64,000 nt of DNA from Caldilineaceae bacterium. GTDB lineage: Bacteria; Chloroflexota; Anaerolineae; Caldilineales; Caldilineaceae. The stretch spans positions 175,373 through 239,372 of the forward strand of contig JAPKMW010000005.1 of NCBI GenBank assembly GCA_026645575.1, written 5' to 3'. The notes under the pieces were generated by a model. The model saw only the letters and a list, made by a program, of their open reading frames with translations, was not told where the DNA came from and made no database searches. Shown piece after piece: positions 44,012 to 53,016 of the stretch. The position numbers and the translations under genes are program-made. Position 1 is the first letter of the stretch. Every line of letters begins with the position of its first letter.

Positions 44012-45346
44012 CTATACCAACGCCGTCGCTTGGGCCAGGGACACCACTCGCCCTTCTTCCATGGCCCGGTCAGCGCAGAAGCCGATGAGATGACCATTGA
44101 CCGAATCGGCCAACGTCGTCGTTGAGATCGACGGCTGTTCACCGCGCACCAGCCGCACAAAATCGGCCATCAGGCGCAGGTCGCCGCCACCGTGGCCGCC
44201 GAAGGAGCCGGTCATGTCGCCGCCAATGCTCAGATCGATGGTTTCTTCGGCATATTCGTGACCAGGGCGCGTGTCGATGTGGCGGATGACAAAGCGGCTA
44301 TCCTCTAAATTGCCTTGAATTTCCCCCTTGGTGCCGACCAGATGGAGCGAGCGTGATGGTTTGGCTGCACCGCCGACCATGTTGAGCGTCGCCGTGGCGC
44401 CATCGGCAAACTCGATAGCGACCGACTGGTGGTCAACCACATCATTGTCACATTTCCAGACGCAGCGCCCATAGGGATTGTCGCTTTTGAGCCATTCCGT
44501 CTTTTCGGCCAGGGTTAACTCGGTGTAATGCTTGGTCGGCAAGTTGGCTGGCTTGACCTCCTGTTGCAGCGCATCCCAGACATAGAAGGCCCAGCGGTTC
44601 GGGTGGTCGAGATAGTGCTTGCGCGCCGAGTAGAGACAATCGGCTTCAATCGGACAATCGACCAGACAGCGCGTACCAGCCCCGGCGGGGGCGCGTTCCG
44701 GGCGAAATTGATAGTTGCTGCCAAAGCTGGCGACGCGCACCGGCGCCACCCCGCTCTTCATCCAGGTGATCAGATCCAGATCATGGCAACATTTCGCCAT
44801 CAACATGGGCGAGAAGCACTTGCGTTTGCTGTTCCACTTGCCGCGCACAAAGCCCACCGCCATGTGGTGATAGGAGACATGTTCGACGGCCTGAATGTTA
44901 ATCAAATCGCCGATCGCACCGTCGATCACCTGCTGCCGGATGGCGCGATAGAAGGGCGCAAAGCGCAAGACATGGCAAATGGCGACTTTACGCTGGTAGC
45001 GTTCGGCGGCTTCTGCCAAGGCCCACATCTCCGCTTCGTTGGTGGCAAAGGGTTTTTCCAGCAGCAGATCATAGCCGGCAGCCAGCAGCGGCAGCGAGGT
45101 CGCCACATGCTGGTGATCCATCGTGCCGTTGATGGCAAAATCGGCCAGCTTAGGTTGCGCGGCTAACTCCTCGGCTGAGGCGAAACAGCGGTTTGTCGGC
45201 AACTTGTATAGCTCCGCCACCAGTTGGCGCCGTTGGGCGATGGGATCAGCCACCGCCACAATCCGCAATTCCCTTGGATGTTCCTTGGCATAAGAAGCGT
45301 AGGTCAAGGCGCGATGACCAGCGCCGATAATCACAGCCGTTAACAT
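44012..45346 (-). CDS. Gfo/Idh/MocA family oxidoreductase, long form
   Basis: A 444-residue member, longer than usual. AVIIGAGHRALTYASYAKEHP gives the Rossmann motif and LLEKPFATNEAEM the EKP lysine. The middle holds four or five cysteines (GTRCLVDCPIEADCLYSA) that resemble an iron-sulfur or zinc cluster insertion seen in a subset of this family. VDHQSVAIEFADGATATLNMVGG follows. It starts five bases after the P450 gene stop and belongs to the same operon. Confidence 0.87.
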   Translation of the reverse strand: MLTAVIIGAGHRALTYASYAKEHPRELRIVAVADPIAQRRQLVAELYKLPTNRCFASAEELAAQPKLADFAINGTMDHQHVATSLPLLAAGYDLLLEKPFATNEAEMWALAEAAERYQRKVAICHVLRFAPFYRAIRQQVIDGAIGDLINIQAVEHVSYHHMAVGFVRGKWNSKRKCFSPMLMAKCCHDLDLITWMKSGVAPVRVASFGSNYQFRPERAPAGAGTRCLVDCPIEADCLYSARKHYLDHPNRWAFYVWDALQQEVKPANLPTKHYTELTLAEKTEWLKSDNPYGRCVWKCDNDVVDHQSVAIEFADGATATLNMVGGAAKPSRSLHLVGTKGEIQGNLEDSRFVIRHIDTRPGHEYAEETIDLSIGGDMTGSFGGHGGGDLRLMADFVRLVRGEQPSISTTTLADSVNGHLIGFCADRAMEEGRVVSLAQATALV

Positions 45347-45351
45347 ACGAT

Positions 45352-46698
45352 TTATACTCCTGTTCGTGGGTGGACGACCATTGGCAGGCCGTCTTTGGGG
45401 CGGGTATTAAAGCGGAAGATCGGGGCAAAGGTATAACCGGGGGCCACGGTCAAGCGATAGCGTTGCAAAATTGTCGCCAGGTTGACTTTGAGTTGTAACA
45501 TGGCAAAAGCATTGCCCAGACAGATGCGCGGCCCGGTGACAAAGGGGATGTATGCCTGTTTGTGGATCGCTTCCCGTCGCTCGGCATTAAAGCGCTCCGG
45601 GTCGAACTGCTCCGAGTCGGCAAAATAAGCCGGGTGACGATGTAACGTCCACGGCGCCACCAACACGGTCTGATTTTTGGGGATCACATAGTCGCCCAGT
45701 TGGATAGTGTCAACTGTCTGGCGCGCCACCACCGTTGTCACCGGCAGCAGCCGCATCGACTCTTTGATCACCATCTCCAAATAAGGCAAATTCGCTACGT
45801 CATCCAATGTCACCTGGCGTCTGCCGAGAACTTGATCAAGTTCGGCAACGAGGCGGGCTTCGACGGCCGGATGTTGAGCAATCAGGTAAAGCGTGAAGGC
45901 CAGCGTGTTGCCGGTCACTTCATAGCCGGCGGCAAAGAGGTTATTGATCTCGTTGCGCACCTGATGGTCGGTGAGGATGCCGCTCTGGTCAGCTTGTTGC
46001 GCCAGCAAGAGCATAGAGAGTACATCACCTTTGTCTTTGCCGGTGGCGCGACGCTCTTCGATGATGGGCTGGAGCAAGGCATCGGCCACGCCAATCAACC
46101 GTTTCATCTCCCGATTGCGTGGCGTTGGCAACCAGCCGGGGATGGGGATAGGTGAGGCGATGCGCTGGTTGAACAACTCGATAAAGCGGATGATCGCCTG
46201 GCCGGCTTCGTGGCCGCGCAGATCGACGTTGAAGAGCGCTTTGGTGGTAATGCCTAAGGTCAAGTCCATCATCTGTTGGGGGATGTCGAGCGTCTGGCCG
46301 GGTTGCCAGGCGGCGATGAGTTGCGCCGTGTGATCGGCCATGATCGTGGCATAGTTGTTGACCCGTTGGGCGTGAAAGGCCGGCTGTTGGGCCGCCCGCA
46401 ACACCCGCCACGTTTCACCGTCGCTGGTAAAGAGATTTTCCCCAAAGAGCGCTCGCGCCGCCTGTTTGACGCCAAAGGGTTTCCGACATTTGTGTGCTTG
46501 CGTCACCAATACCTCGCGCACCGCATCGGGCTGATTGATAAAATAGGCCGAGGCCAGCCCCAGGTTGATCCGCAACAGATCGCCCTGGCGCGCCAGATGT
46601 TCCAGATAGGCGATCAGGTTGGTGCGTATCTCGCGTAGATGGGTAAAGGGCGAGTTGCCGCTCTGCGCCGTGGCAAGGGGCATTAGGTGGGCCATCAT
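45352..46698 (-). CDS. Cytochrome P450
   Basis: A 448-residue soluble monooxygenase with no membrane anchor. The I-helix oxygen motif is AAGYEVTGNTLAF, ExxR is ESMRLLP, the meander holds FDPERFNAERRE, and the heme loop FVTGPRICLGNAF puts the thiolate at Cys393. A ferredoxin partner is not adjacent. It heads an operon with a Gfo/Idh dehydrogenase and a TSUP permease, which suggests oxidation of a small hydroxylated compound and export of a product; substrates are unknown. Confidence 0.94.
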   Translation of the reverse strand: MMAHLMPLATAQSGNSPFTHLREIRTNLIAYLEHLARQGDLLRINLGLASAYFINQPDAVREVLVTQAHKCRKPFGVKQAARALFGENLFTSDGETWRVLRAAQQPAFHAQRVNNYATIMADHTAQLIAAWQPGQTLDIPQQMMDLTLGITTKALFNVDLRGHEAGQAIIRFIELFNQRIASPIPIPGWLPTPRNREMKRLIGVADALLQPIIEERRATGKDKGDVLSMLLLAQQADQSGILTDHQVRNEINNLFAAGYEVTGNTLAFTLYLIAQHPAVEARLVAELDQVLGRRQVTLDDVANLPYLEMVIKESMRLLPVTTVVARQTVDTIQLGDYVIPKNQTVLVAPWTLHRHPAYFADSEQFDPERFNAERREAIHKQAYIPFVTGPRICLGNAFAMLQLKVNLATILQRYRLTVAPGYTFAPIFRFNTRPKDGLPMVVHPRTGV

Positions 46699-46827
46699 GC
46701 TTGCTTTCTACCAAACGTACAATATTTCCTGCCGCTATTGTACCCGATCTGAAGCATTTTTCCATCTTTGCCTGCTGCTCAACATCACGATGCTATAATA
46801 GTACTGTTGTATTGGCAGGATCACTGA

Positions 46828-48192
46828 TTAACGCCCCTCATACGCCTGGATCGCCAACCCATTCGTCACCCCGCCAAAGGTATCGAGGGGCACAAGCCGC
46901 GCCGCCGAGAACTCTTTGGTCAACATCCGCTGAAAGATCGGGATTACCGACGAACCACCCGTTGTCACCACGGCATCAATGGCATCGGCCCGCAGACTGG
47001 CCAGCGCCAGCACCTTGCGCACCCCTTCACGGGCATTGGATAACTCTTCATTGATCGCAATATTGAAATCGCGCCGGGTCAATTCCAACGCCAGATCGAT
47101 GGCGTCCGCTTGCATGGTCAGTTGCGCTTGCATCTGGTCGGAGAGGGTGCGTTTGGTCTGTTCGATCTGCTCGAAGAGGGCAAAGCCATAGTTGCGCGTC
47201 ACCAAGGCTTCCAACGCCCTAAACTTTTGCGGTTCCGGGCTATAGCGTTTGGCCCGTTTGATCACCGTCAGCACCTTGGGACGCGAGAGATTGGGGATCG
47301 TCTGCCAGTGATATAGTTCTTCCGTCAAATCTTCGGGAAAGAGCAGCGGGCGGCCGTCAATATTCATGTCGATGGCCGCACCCGCCCCAAAGTGGCAGGC
47401 GACCAACTGGCGCATCATGCTGCTATCCAGGTCATCGCCGCCGACCAGGACGCCGTGGGTGGCTAAGAGTTCATGCACCCGTCCCACATCGGCGCGCATG
47501 ATCGTGAAGTCAAGCGTGCCGCCGCCAAAGTCGAAGACCAGCACCGTCTCCGGTTTTGTCACCTGATTAAGATAGAACGAGGCCGCCGCCACCGGCTCTG
47601 GCACAAAGTCGATTTCGGTAAAGCCGGCCAGTTCCGCCGCCTGTCGCAGCCGTTTCTCCGCCCGCTGATCGAGCGCCGGATCATCAGAAAATTGCACCGG
47701 TCGCCCCAGCGTGACCTGGCGCACGGTAGTTCCCAATTGCGCCTCTGCCTGGGTGCGCACATGGCAGAGCAGCAAGGCGATCAACTCTTGCAGGGTATAG
47801 TAGCGACCAAAGACCGCTGTGCCTTTGTAGGAATCGGAACGCAACCCGGTTTTGATCGACTGCAAGAGCCGCCCCTGCGCCCCGACATCTTCATCGATCA
47901 CCGTGTCCTGCACAACCGTTGCGTTTTCGTTGGCATCCTCCGTGGCAACGGTATAGGTGATCGTGCCGACATATTTTTCTACGTATTCCACTGTCCGCCC
48001 CGTGTCCTGTGCCAGAAAGGTCTCGACCGCTTGCCGCCCCAGATAACGCTGCTGATCGCGAGAAATGTAAATCATGGAACGTAGCAGGTTTGGGTTGCTA
48101 TTTACCGGGTCGAGCGCGATCGGGTGAATCTGTTTACCATCATAAAAGGCGGCGGAGGTATGGGTGGTGCCAAAGTCAATGCCGATTTTCAT
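46828..48192 (-). CDS. Hsp70/actin-fold family protein (YegD-like)
   Basis: A 454-residue ATPase-fold protein. MKIGIDFGTTHTSAAFYDG is phosphate loop 1, VLVFDFGGGTLDFTIMRAD loop 2, and AVVTTGGSSVIPIFQRML the adenosine motif. It lacks the DnaK substrate-binding domain, as in YegD-type Hsp70 relatives of unknown client. The start is ATG 48192, which shares one base with the stop of the upstream SnoaL-like gene (TGATG). It belongs to a kinase-SnoaL-Hsp70 operon. Confidence 0.9.
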   Translation of the reverse strand: MKIGIDFGTTHTSAAFYDGKQIHPIALDPVNSNPNLLRSMIYISRDQQRYLGRQAVETFLAQDTGRTVEYVEKYVGTITYTVATEDANENATVVQDTVIDEDVGAQGRLLQSIKTGLRSDSYKGTAVFGRYYTLQELIALLLCHVRTQAEAQLGTTVRQVTLGRPVQFSDDPALDQRAEKRLRQAAELAGFTEIDFVPEPVAAASFYLNQVTKPETVLVFDFGGGTLDFTIMRADVGRVHELLATHGVLVGGDDLDSSMMRQLVACHFGAGAAIDMNIDGRPLLFPEDLTEELYHWQTIPNLSRPKVLTVIKRAKRYSPEPQKFRALEALVTRNYGFALFEQIEQTKRTLSDQMQAQLTMQADAIDLALELTRRDFNIAINEELSNAREGVRKVLALASLRADAIDAVVTTGGSSVIPIFQRMLTKEFSAARLVPLDTFGGVTNGLAIQAYEGR

Positions 48193-48671
48193 CAAGCGAT
48201 GTTCTCCTTACTTTCTCTCACTTTGGCAATGGCTTCTTTGATTTCAGGTAAGACGCCCAGTTGTTGCCACAGCCAGAGCCGGTCAAAGATATCCCAGATT
48301 TCAGCGATCTTGCCGTCGGCAATGCGGAAAATGTTGATGCCCGCATAGGTCACGTCGCGGTAGGTCGGCGGTAGGCCAGCAAACTCCCCCACGTGGGTGC
48401 CGTAACAGGTCCAGCGTGCCATCACTCGGTCATTTTCAGCAATCATGTCATCAACGGTCACGCGTAGATTAGTCGACCAAACCGCTTTGAGCCATTCATA
48501 AGCCGCTTTCTCGCTTTGCGGCGTAGATTCAATGACTTGTGGTGTAATCTGGGCGCGTTGAATGGTATGAAACAGGAAGTGCTCGGCAAAGATCTCATCA
48601 CAGACTGCCGGGTTGTCGAGCGCTTCTTCAAAATAGCGACGAACTAGCACTTTGTTGTTTTCTAGTGACAT
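48192..48671 (-). CDS. SnoaL-like ester cyclase family protein
   Basis: A 159-residue NTF2-fold protein: MSLENNKVLVRRYFEEALDNPAVCDEIFAEHFLFH at the start, then the cone-shaped sheet with VDDMIAENDRVMARWTCYGTHVGEFAGLPPTYRDVTYAGINIFRIADGKIAEIWDIFD. These proteins bind or isomerise small hydrophobic molecules. GGGGAG lies five bases before ATG 48671. It is 13 bases after the kinase gene and overlaps the Hsp70-like gene. Confidence 0.87.
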   Translation of the reverse strand: MSLENNKVLVRRYFEEALDNPAVCDEIFAEHFLFHTIQRAQITPQVIESTPQSEKAAYEWLKAVWSTNLRVTVDDMIAENDRVMARWTCYGTHVGEFAGLPPTYRDVTYAGINIFRIADGKIAEIWDIFDRLWLWQQLGVLPEIKEAIAKVRESKENIA

Positions 48672-48684
48672 GAAACTCCCCTTT

Positions 48685-49332
48685 TTAACGATGCAAAAAT
48701 TGTTCAAAATGCTTCTCGACAATTGTGATCACTTCATCAACCGTCTGTGTCCCATTGATCTCCAGCCACGGCAAGCCCAGTCGGGTTGCTTCCTGTTGCA
48801 CATGTTGCGTCACCAGCAGGTCACGCGCGATGATATTTTCTGTAGCTAAGGCTGGGTCTCTGGTCTCATTGCGCACCGATGGTTTACCGCGCTGGATGGC
48901 AATTTGCCGCTTGAAGCTTGGCGCAGGCACTAACCAAATCGCCTGCTGTCGGGTTGATAGCAGCGGCTCGATGACCGCTGGAAAGAAACCAGGGCCTTCC
49001 GCTAGAATTAACGGCATTTTGGGCATAGCTAACAGATCCTCCAACACAAAATCGACCCGTCGTGACCAACCACGAATAACACCAGATGCCATCTCTGCCG
49101 GTGACTGATCAATCCACATCTCGTCGGGTGTCATCTCGAAAAGGTTTTGGGGTCCTTGAAAGTCACCGGCCAAAATTCGGCGCTCGATATGCGAATGTTC
49201 GTTGCGGTCAAAGTTGTACGATTGTAGCCCGTAACGTTTGACAAGCGCTTCCGCTACCGTAGTCTTACCAGTATCGGTGCCGCCACCGATCCAGAGAACA
49301 TGGGCCAAGGCTGCTTTGTATGGATGAGCCAT
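48685..49332 (-). CDS. P-loop kinase-like protein
   Basis: A 215-residue protein with Walker A GGTDTGKTT at residues 17-25 and a nucleoside-kinase-like layout: FDRNEHSHIERR as the acceptor-site region, LAEGPGFFPAVI as a Walker B-like strand and an arginine-rich lid (FKRQIAIQRGKPSVRNETRD). It resembles small-molecule kinases such as uridine, shikimate or antibiotic kinases without clear membership. It is the first gene of the operon with SnoaL-like and Hsp70-like genes. Confidence 0.78.
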   Translation of the reverse strand: MAHPYKAALAHVLWIGGGTDTGKTTVAEALVKRYGLQSYNFDRNEHSHIERRILAGDFQGPQNLFEMTPDEMWIDQSPAEMASGVIRGWSRRVDFVLEDLLAMPKMPLILAEGPGFFPAVIEPLLSTRQQAIWLVPAPSFKRQIAIQRGKPSVRNETRDPALATENIIARDLLVTQHVQQEATRLGLPWLEINGTQTVDEVITIVEKHFEQFLHR

Positions 49333-49385
49333 GAGATGACTCCTTGATTATGGTAGATCTTGATAGAAGAGATAGCTCACCCCTA

Positions 49386-49578
49386 CTGCGAATCAATGGA
49401 ATTTGCGAATTTGCCGCAAAAAGATGGTTCATCTGGAACGCCGGGGCTTGCCAACCATCTTCCGGGAAGGTTTGACCGGACGATCTTGTTGACCCAGCCG
49501 ACCTTCCCGGAAGATTTGCGGGATCCTTCCTGAGTTCCAGATGAACCAAAAAGATTTGCAATCCCTATTGATTCGCAG
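49386..49578. repeat. Triple nested hairpin, about 193 nt, including family 2 copy B
   Basis: Three successive perfect pairings share one axis: CTGCGAATCAAT (49386-49397 with 49567-49578), GGTTCATCTGGAAC (49426-49439 with 49534-49547), and ATCTTCCGGGAAGGT (49458-49472 with 49501-49515). The innermost stem has the CTTCCGGGAAG core. The symmetric layout resembles a small non-autonomous mobile element; no flanking target duplication is obvious. Confidence 0.8.
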
Positions 49579-49597
49579 TGAAGCTGGCGTTCATCCA

Positions 49598-50239
49598 TCA
49601 AGCTTGACAAACCCGTAGTTGCGTAAAAGCCCTCTGGCGGTCTTTACCTTGCAATGCGGTCTGAATCTGCTCGGCACATTCGCTTGGACTCCATTGCACT
49701 GTATCCAGTTGGAGATCATAAACGCCATGTTGATGCACCAAGCCATGAAAGACTGCCGCACCTCCAGGCGCCCGATCCCCCCGCGCCACTTCACGCCGCA
49801 TGGCTTCTTCAACAGGACAATGTAAACCAACAAAGAACACAGGTAGATCGGCCAAGTGTGTCACCGCCAAGCGCAACACCTGGGGATCATAGATCACGTC
49901 GTCCACAATCAAATTGATCCCAGCCGTTACCAACGCGGCGAAGCAAGCATACATGCCATCTACCCATTGATACGCAACCGGCCCCAAGCGCGGCGCGCCA
50001 ATCAACGCGCCATCCTGAAAGGGTAAGAACCATCCTTCTGCATCGGTTTGTGCCGTGCTATCCCCATAGACCATGAGACGCGACCACGGCGCCGCCCCCA
50101 GAAAATGGTCAATGCCGGTATGCAAATAGGGGTGCGGCAGGATTTCCTGTAATTGCTTGGCAATCGTACTTTTCCCAGCGCTGGAAGTCCCGTTGAGCAG
50201 AATAATTTGGCCCAACTGTTTGTTGATATGCTGGCTCAC
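49598..50239 (-). CDS. Chloramphenicol phosphotransferase-like kinase
   Basis: A 213-residue P-loop kinase. IILLNGTSSAGKSTIAKQLQ is the diagnostic start, HTGIDHFL carries the catalytic aspartate region, and the second half has FVGLHCPVEEAMRREVARGDRAPG and the C-terminal YDLQLDTVQWSPSECAEQI of the CPT family. Streptomyces CPT phosphorylates chloramphenicol; relatives act on other hydroxylated molecules. The start is GTG 50239, with AAGGAGG five bases upstream. It follows a methyltransferase by 24 bases. Confidence 0.87.
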   Translation of the reverse strand: MSQHINKQLGQIILLNGTSSAGKSTIAKQLQEILPHPYLHTGIDHFLGAAPWSRLMVYGDSTAQTDAEGWFLPFQDGALIGAPRLGPVAYQWVDGMYACFAALVTAGINLIVDDVIYDPQVLRLAVTHLADLPVFFVGLHCPVEEAMRREVARGDRAPGGAAVFHGLVHQHGVYDLQLDTVQWSPSECAEQIQTALQGKDRQRAFTQLRVCQA

Positions 50240-50263
50240 CACTGCCTCCTTTGGTTCGATAAA

Positions 50264-51061
50264 TCAGCCGGGTACAATCGCTTTCCACAGGTGGCGCAGA
50301 TGACGCAATTCTACACCCTGTGAAGCGCCATAGTCGGCAAAGATCTGTTCCAAAATGGGCTGGACTTCGGCAAACGATGGCACTTCCGCTGCTGTCCAAC
50401 CCCAAGTCAGCAAATCATACAATTGTGCTGGCCCCGGAAACCATTCCGGCACTTCAAAGCTCCACCAACTGTGAAGGGTGAGGCCGCCGATCGCCAGTCG
50501 TTGTTCAATGCTTGGTCTTGCCCAGTGGGGATCACCGGCAGGAACCTGGCGCAGGGTTTCCGGCAGCCAATCATTCCACAGTGGCGCAGGGCGCGCATCC
50601 GGCACCAGCATCAACAGCACGGCGCCCGGTCGCGCCACCCGGCGGGCATCTTCCACCCAATGAAAGGGGCCACGGCGACAGATCAGCAGATCAAACGCCC
50701 CTTCTTCTCCCGGCAGGCGCGCCCGTCCGCCGTTGGCGTCGCGCGATGAGTCGTGACAGACAAAGGTGGCGTTGGTCAACCCCTGGACTTGCGCCGTCTG
50801 TTGCGCCCGCTCGATCCAACTGGCGATGCGATCATACCCCAGCACGGATCGACAGTGTGGGGCAATGCTCAGGGCCACCTCCCCATGTCCACAGGCAACA
50901 TCCAACACCGCCAGATCAGAGTGCAGGTGTTGGTTCACCAAGTCAAGGTAGTGGTCCTCCCCATTCCACGGCGCAAGCTGCGATCCCCACCGGTAGTAGT
51001 AGCCATCTTGCAGGGTGGCCAAGCGGTCATACCATTCGTTGGAGTGTGGTCGTAGTGGCAT
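50264..51061 (-). CDS. Class I SAM-dependent methyltransferase
   Basis: A 265-residue enzyme. MPLRPHSNEWYDRLATLQDGYYYRW leads into motif I AVLDVACGHGEVALSIA, then GYDRIASWIERAQ and motif IV FDLLICRRGPFHWVEDARRVARPGAVLLMLVPDA. The RRGPFHW text resembles 23S rRNA or small-molecule methyltransferases. ATG 51061 has AAAGGA seven bases upstream; earlier starts lie in a palindrome. It is followed by the CPT-like kinase gene, and the ABC exporter is upstream on the same strand. Confidence 0.87.
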   Translation of the reverse strand: MPLRPHSNEWYDRLATLQDGYYYRWGSQLAPWNGEDHYLDLVNQHLHSDLAVLDVACGHGEVALSIAPHCRSVLGYDRIASWIERAQQTAQVQGLTNATFVCHDSSRDANGGRARLPGEEGAFDLLICRRGPFHWVEDARRVARPGAVLLMLVPDARPAPLWNDWLPETLRQVPAGDPHWARPSIEQRLAIGGLTLHSWWSFEVPEWFPGPAQLYDLLTWGWTAAEVPSFAEVQPILEQIFADYGASQGVELRHLRHLWKAIVPG

Positions 51062-51091
51062 TGATTTTTCCTTTCGTTGGTTGCGTGCTGT

Positions 51092-51145
51092 GTGATTCAT
51101 GCTGCGTGATTCGTACTCACTGACGAATCACGCAGCATGAATCAC
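51092..51145. repeat. 23-bp perfect hairpin between the ABC exporter and methyltransferase genes
   Basis: 51092-51114 (starts GTGATTCATGCTGCG) is exactly complementary to 51123-51145, with loop ACTCACTG. It ends four bases before the ABC exporter stop codon and may act as its terminator. Confidence 0.8.
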
Positions 51146-51149
51146 GTTC

Positions 51150-52997
51150 TCACAAATACCGTTCGGCCTGCGTCGTAAACATCTTCGCATATTGTCCGTT
51201 GTGCGCCATCAACTCGGTGTGCGTACCCTCCTCGATCAGTTGACCATTCTCCAAGACCAGAATTTGCTGCGCCATGCGCACTGTCGAGAAGCGGTGCGAG
51301 ATAAAGATGGTCGTCTTGTCGGCGGTCAGTTCGGCAAAGCGTTTGTAGACTTCATATTCGGCCAGGGCATCGAGGGCGGCGGTCGGCTCGTCGAGGATCA
51401 GCACCTGGGCTTCGCGCATAAAGGCGCGGCCCAAGGCCAGTTTCTGCCATTCGCCGCCGGAGAGATCGACACTATCTTCAAAGGTGCGGCCCAGCAGCGT
51501 CTCATAGTTTTTGGGCAACTTCTCGATCACCGGCACGGCGCCCCCTTTGTCCGCCGCCCGCGCCACCCGTTCGCTATCTTCTACATGTTCCAGTTGCCCA
51601 AAGCCAATATTCTCGCGCGCCGTCAGGTGATAGCGCACAAAGTCTTGAAAGATCACGCCGATGGCGCGGCGCAGTTCGGTCAGGTCATAGTCCCGCAAAT
51701 CACGCCCATCGAGCAGAATGGCGCCTTCGGTGGGATCATAGAAACGGGTGAGCAACTTGATCAACGTTGTCTTCCCCGCGCCATTTTCGCCCACCAAGGC
51801 GACCGTCGTGCCGGGACGAATCGTAAAGGAGACATCTTGCAACACATAGCGTTCAGCGCCCGGATAGCGGAATGAGACCTGGCGAAACTCGATCCCTTGT
51901 TGCAAGGGTTGCGCGACGGCCGGGGCTTTGTAATCAGCCGGCTTTTGTGCCAATGCCCCAGCGACGGCGTCCGGCTGTAATTCCAGAAAATCATAGAGAT
52001 TGCCCACAAAGAGGCTGTGTTCATAGAAAATGCCCATGGAGGAAAAAAGTTGACCCAACCGGCTACGCGCCCCTTCTGCGGCTTGAAAGACGAGCGCCAG
52101 GTCGCCCAGGGTGATCTGCGCCAGGAGCGCTTGCCGAATCGCGTAGCCCCAGATCAGCCCAACGCCGGCCACGGAAAGCAGCGTTGCCAGCAAAGCCCAA
52201 CGTTCCTGCGCAAAGAGGATGGTTTGATGTTCGGCCACCAATTCTTCATTGAAGCGGCGAAAGCGGGCCAAAAAGGGTGCTTCCAAGCCAAAGAGGCGCA
52301 CTTCCTTCACGGGATCACGCCGGGTCAACAAGTTTTCCAGATAATGAACCATGCGCTGTGCCGGTGCGCGATTTGTCCACATTTTAAACCGTAAATTGAC
52401 ATAGCGCGCATTGGCGATCAACTGGGGAATCGCGGTAACAACCAACAGCGGCGCCGCCAGCGGATGCAAGTTTGTTAATAAACCAATCGTAAGCACCAAG
52501 GCGAGTACCGCGCCGGAAGTGTCGATCAAAATCCAGGGTAAATTTTGTGTGCGCCAGACATCACGCGTGGCATTTTCCAGCCGATCATAAAAGGCCGGTG
52601 TTTCATAAAAGGCAATATCCAGTTTGGCGGTTTTTTCCAGGATCAACGCCTGGGCATGGTTGATCACCTGCCGTTGTAAGAGATCGCGTAGGCTGCTGCG
52701 CAACGAAGCGCCGGCATCACTGAGCAGCAAGGCTAGAACAAAGAAAATCGTTGGCAGCACAATGCTCTGCCAATCGATCGCCGTGACCGCGCCGGGGACC
52801 GGCGCGCCTTGGGCGATGACGCTGATCCGATCCAGTAACACTTTCGTCAACCAAATCTGGGCCGGCGCCATTAAAGCCCCAATCAGTGTCAACACAGCGA
52901 TGAACAATGTATAGCGCGGGTTGGCCTGCCACACCAATTTGAGCGCTTGGGGATAGCGTCCTAACACCTGGCGTAGCTGATAGAATTGTGTTTTCAT
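51150..52997 (-). CDS. ABC exporter half-transporter (permease plus ATPase)
   Basis: A 615-residue fusion of six membrane helices (residues about 25-320) and a nucleotide-binding domain. Walker A GENGAGKTT, Q-loop VIFQDFVRYHLTARENIGFG, signature LSGGEWQKLALGRAF, Walker B VLILDEPTAALD and switch FISHRF are intact, so it can form a homodimer. It follows a methyltransferase gene by 19 bases. Drug or lipid export is likely. Confidence 0.92.
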   Translation of the reverse strand: MKTQFYQLRQVLGRYPQALKLVWQANPRYTLFIAVLTLIGALMAPAQIWLTKVLLDRISVIAQGAPVPGAVTAIDWQSIVLPTIFFVLALLLSDAGASLRSSLRDLLQRQVINHAQALILEKTAKLDIAFYETPAFYDRLENATRDVWRTQNLPWILIDTSGAVLALVLTIGLLTNLHPLAAPLLVVTAIPQLIANARYVNLRFKMWTNRAPAQRMVHYLENLLTRRDPVKEVRLFGLEAPFLARFRRFNEELVAEHQTILFAQERWALLATLLSVAGVGLIWGYAIRQALLAQITLGDLALVFQAAEGARSRLGQLFSSMGIFYEHSLFVGNLYDFLELQPDAVAGALAQKPADYKAPAVAQPLQQGIEFRQVSFRYPGAERYVLQDVSFTIRPGTTVALVGENGAGKTTLIKLLTRFYDPTEGAILLDGRDLRDYDLTELRRAIGVIFQDFVRYHLTARENIGFGQLEHVEDSERVARAADKGGAVPVIEKLPKNYETLLGRTFEDSVDLSGGEWQKLALGRAFMREAQVLILDEPTAALDALAEYEVYKRFAELTADKTTIFISHRFSTVRMAQQILVLENGQLIEEGTHTELMAHNGQYAKMFTTQAERYL

Positions 52998-53016
52998 GGC
53001 TTTCAGCTTTCATACC

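Noticed and set aside
46794..46799. Perfect TATAAT upstream of the P450 gene
   Set aside because: It is on the plus strand, faces the convergent side and has no fitting -35 box at 16-18 bases.
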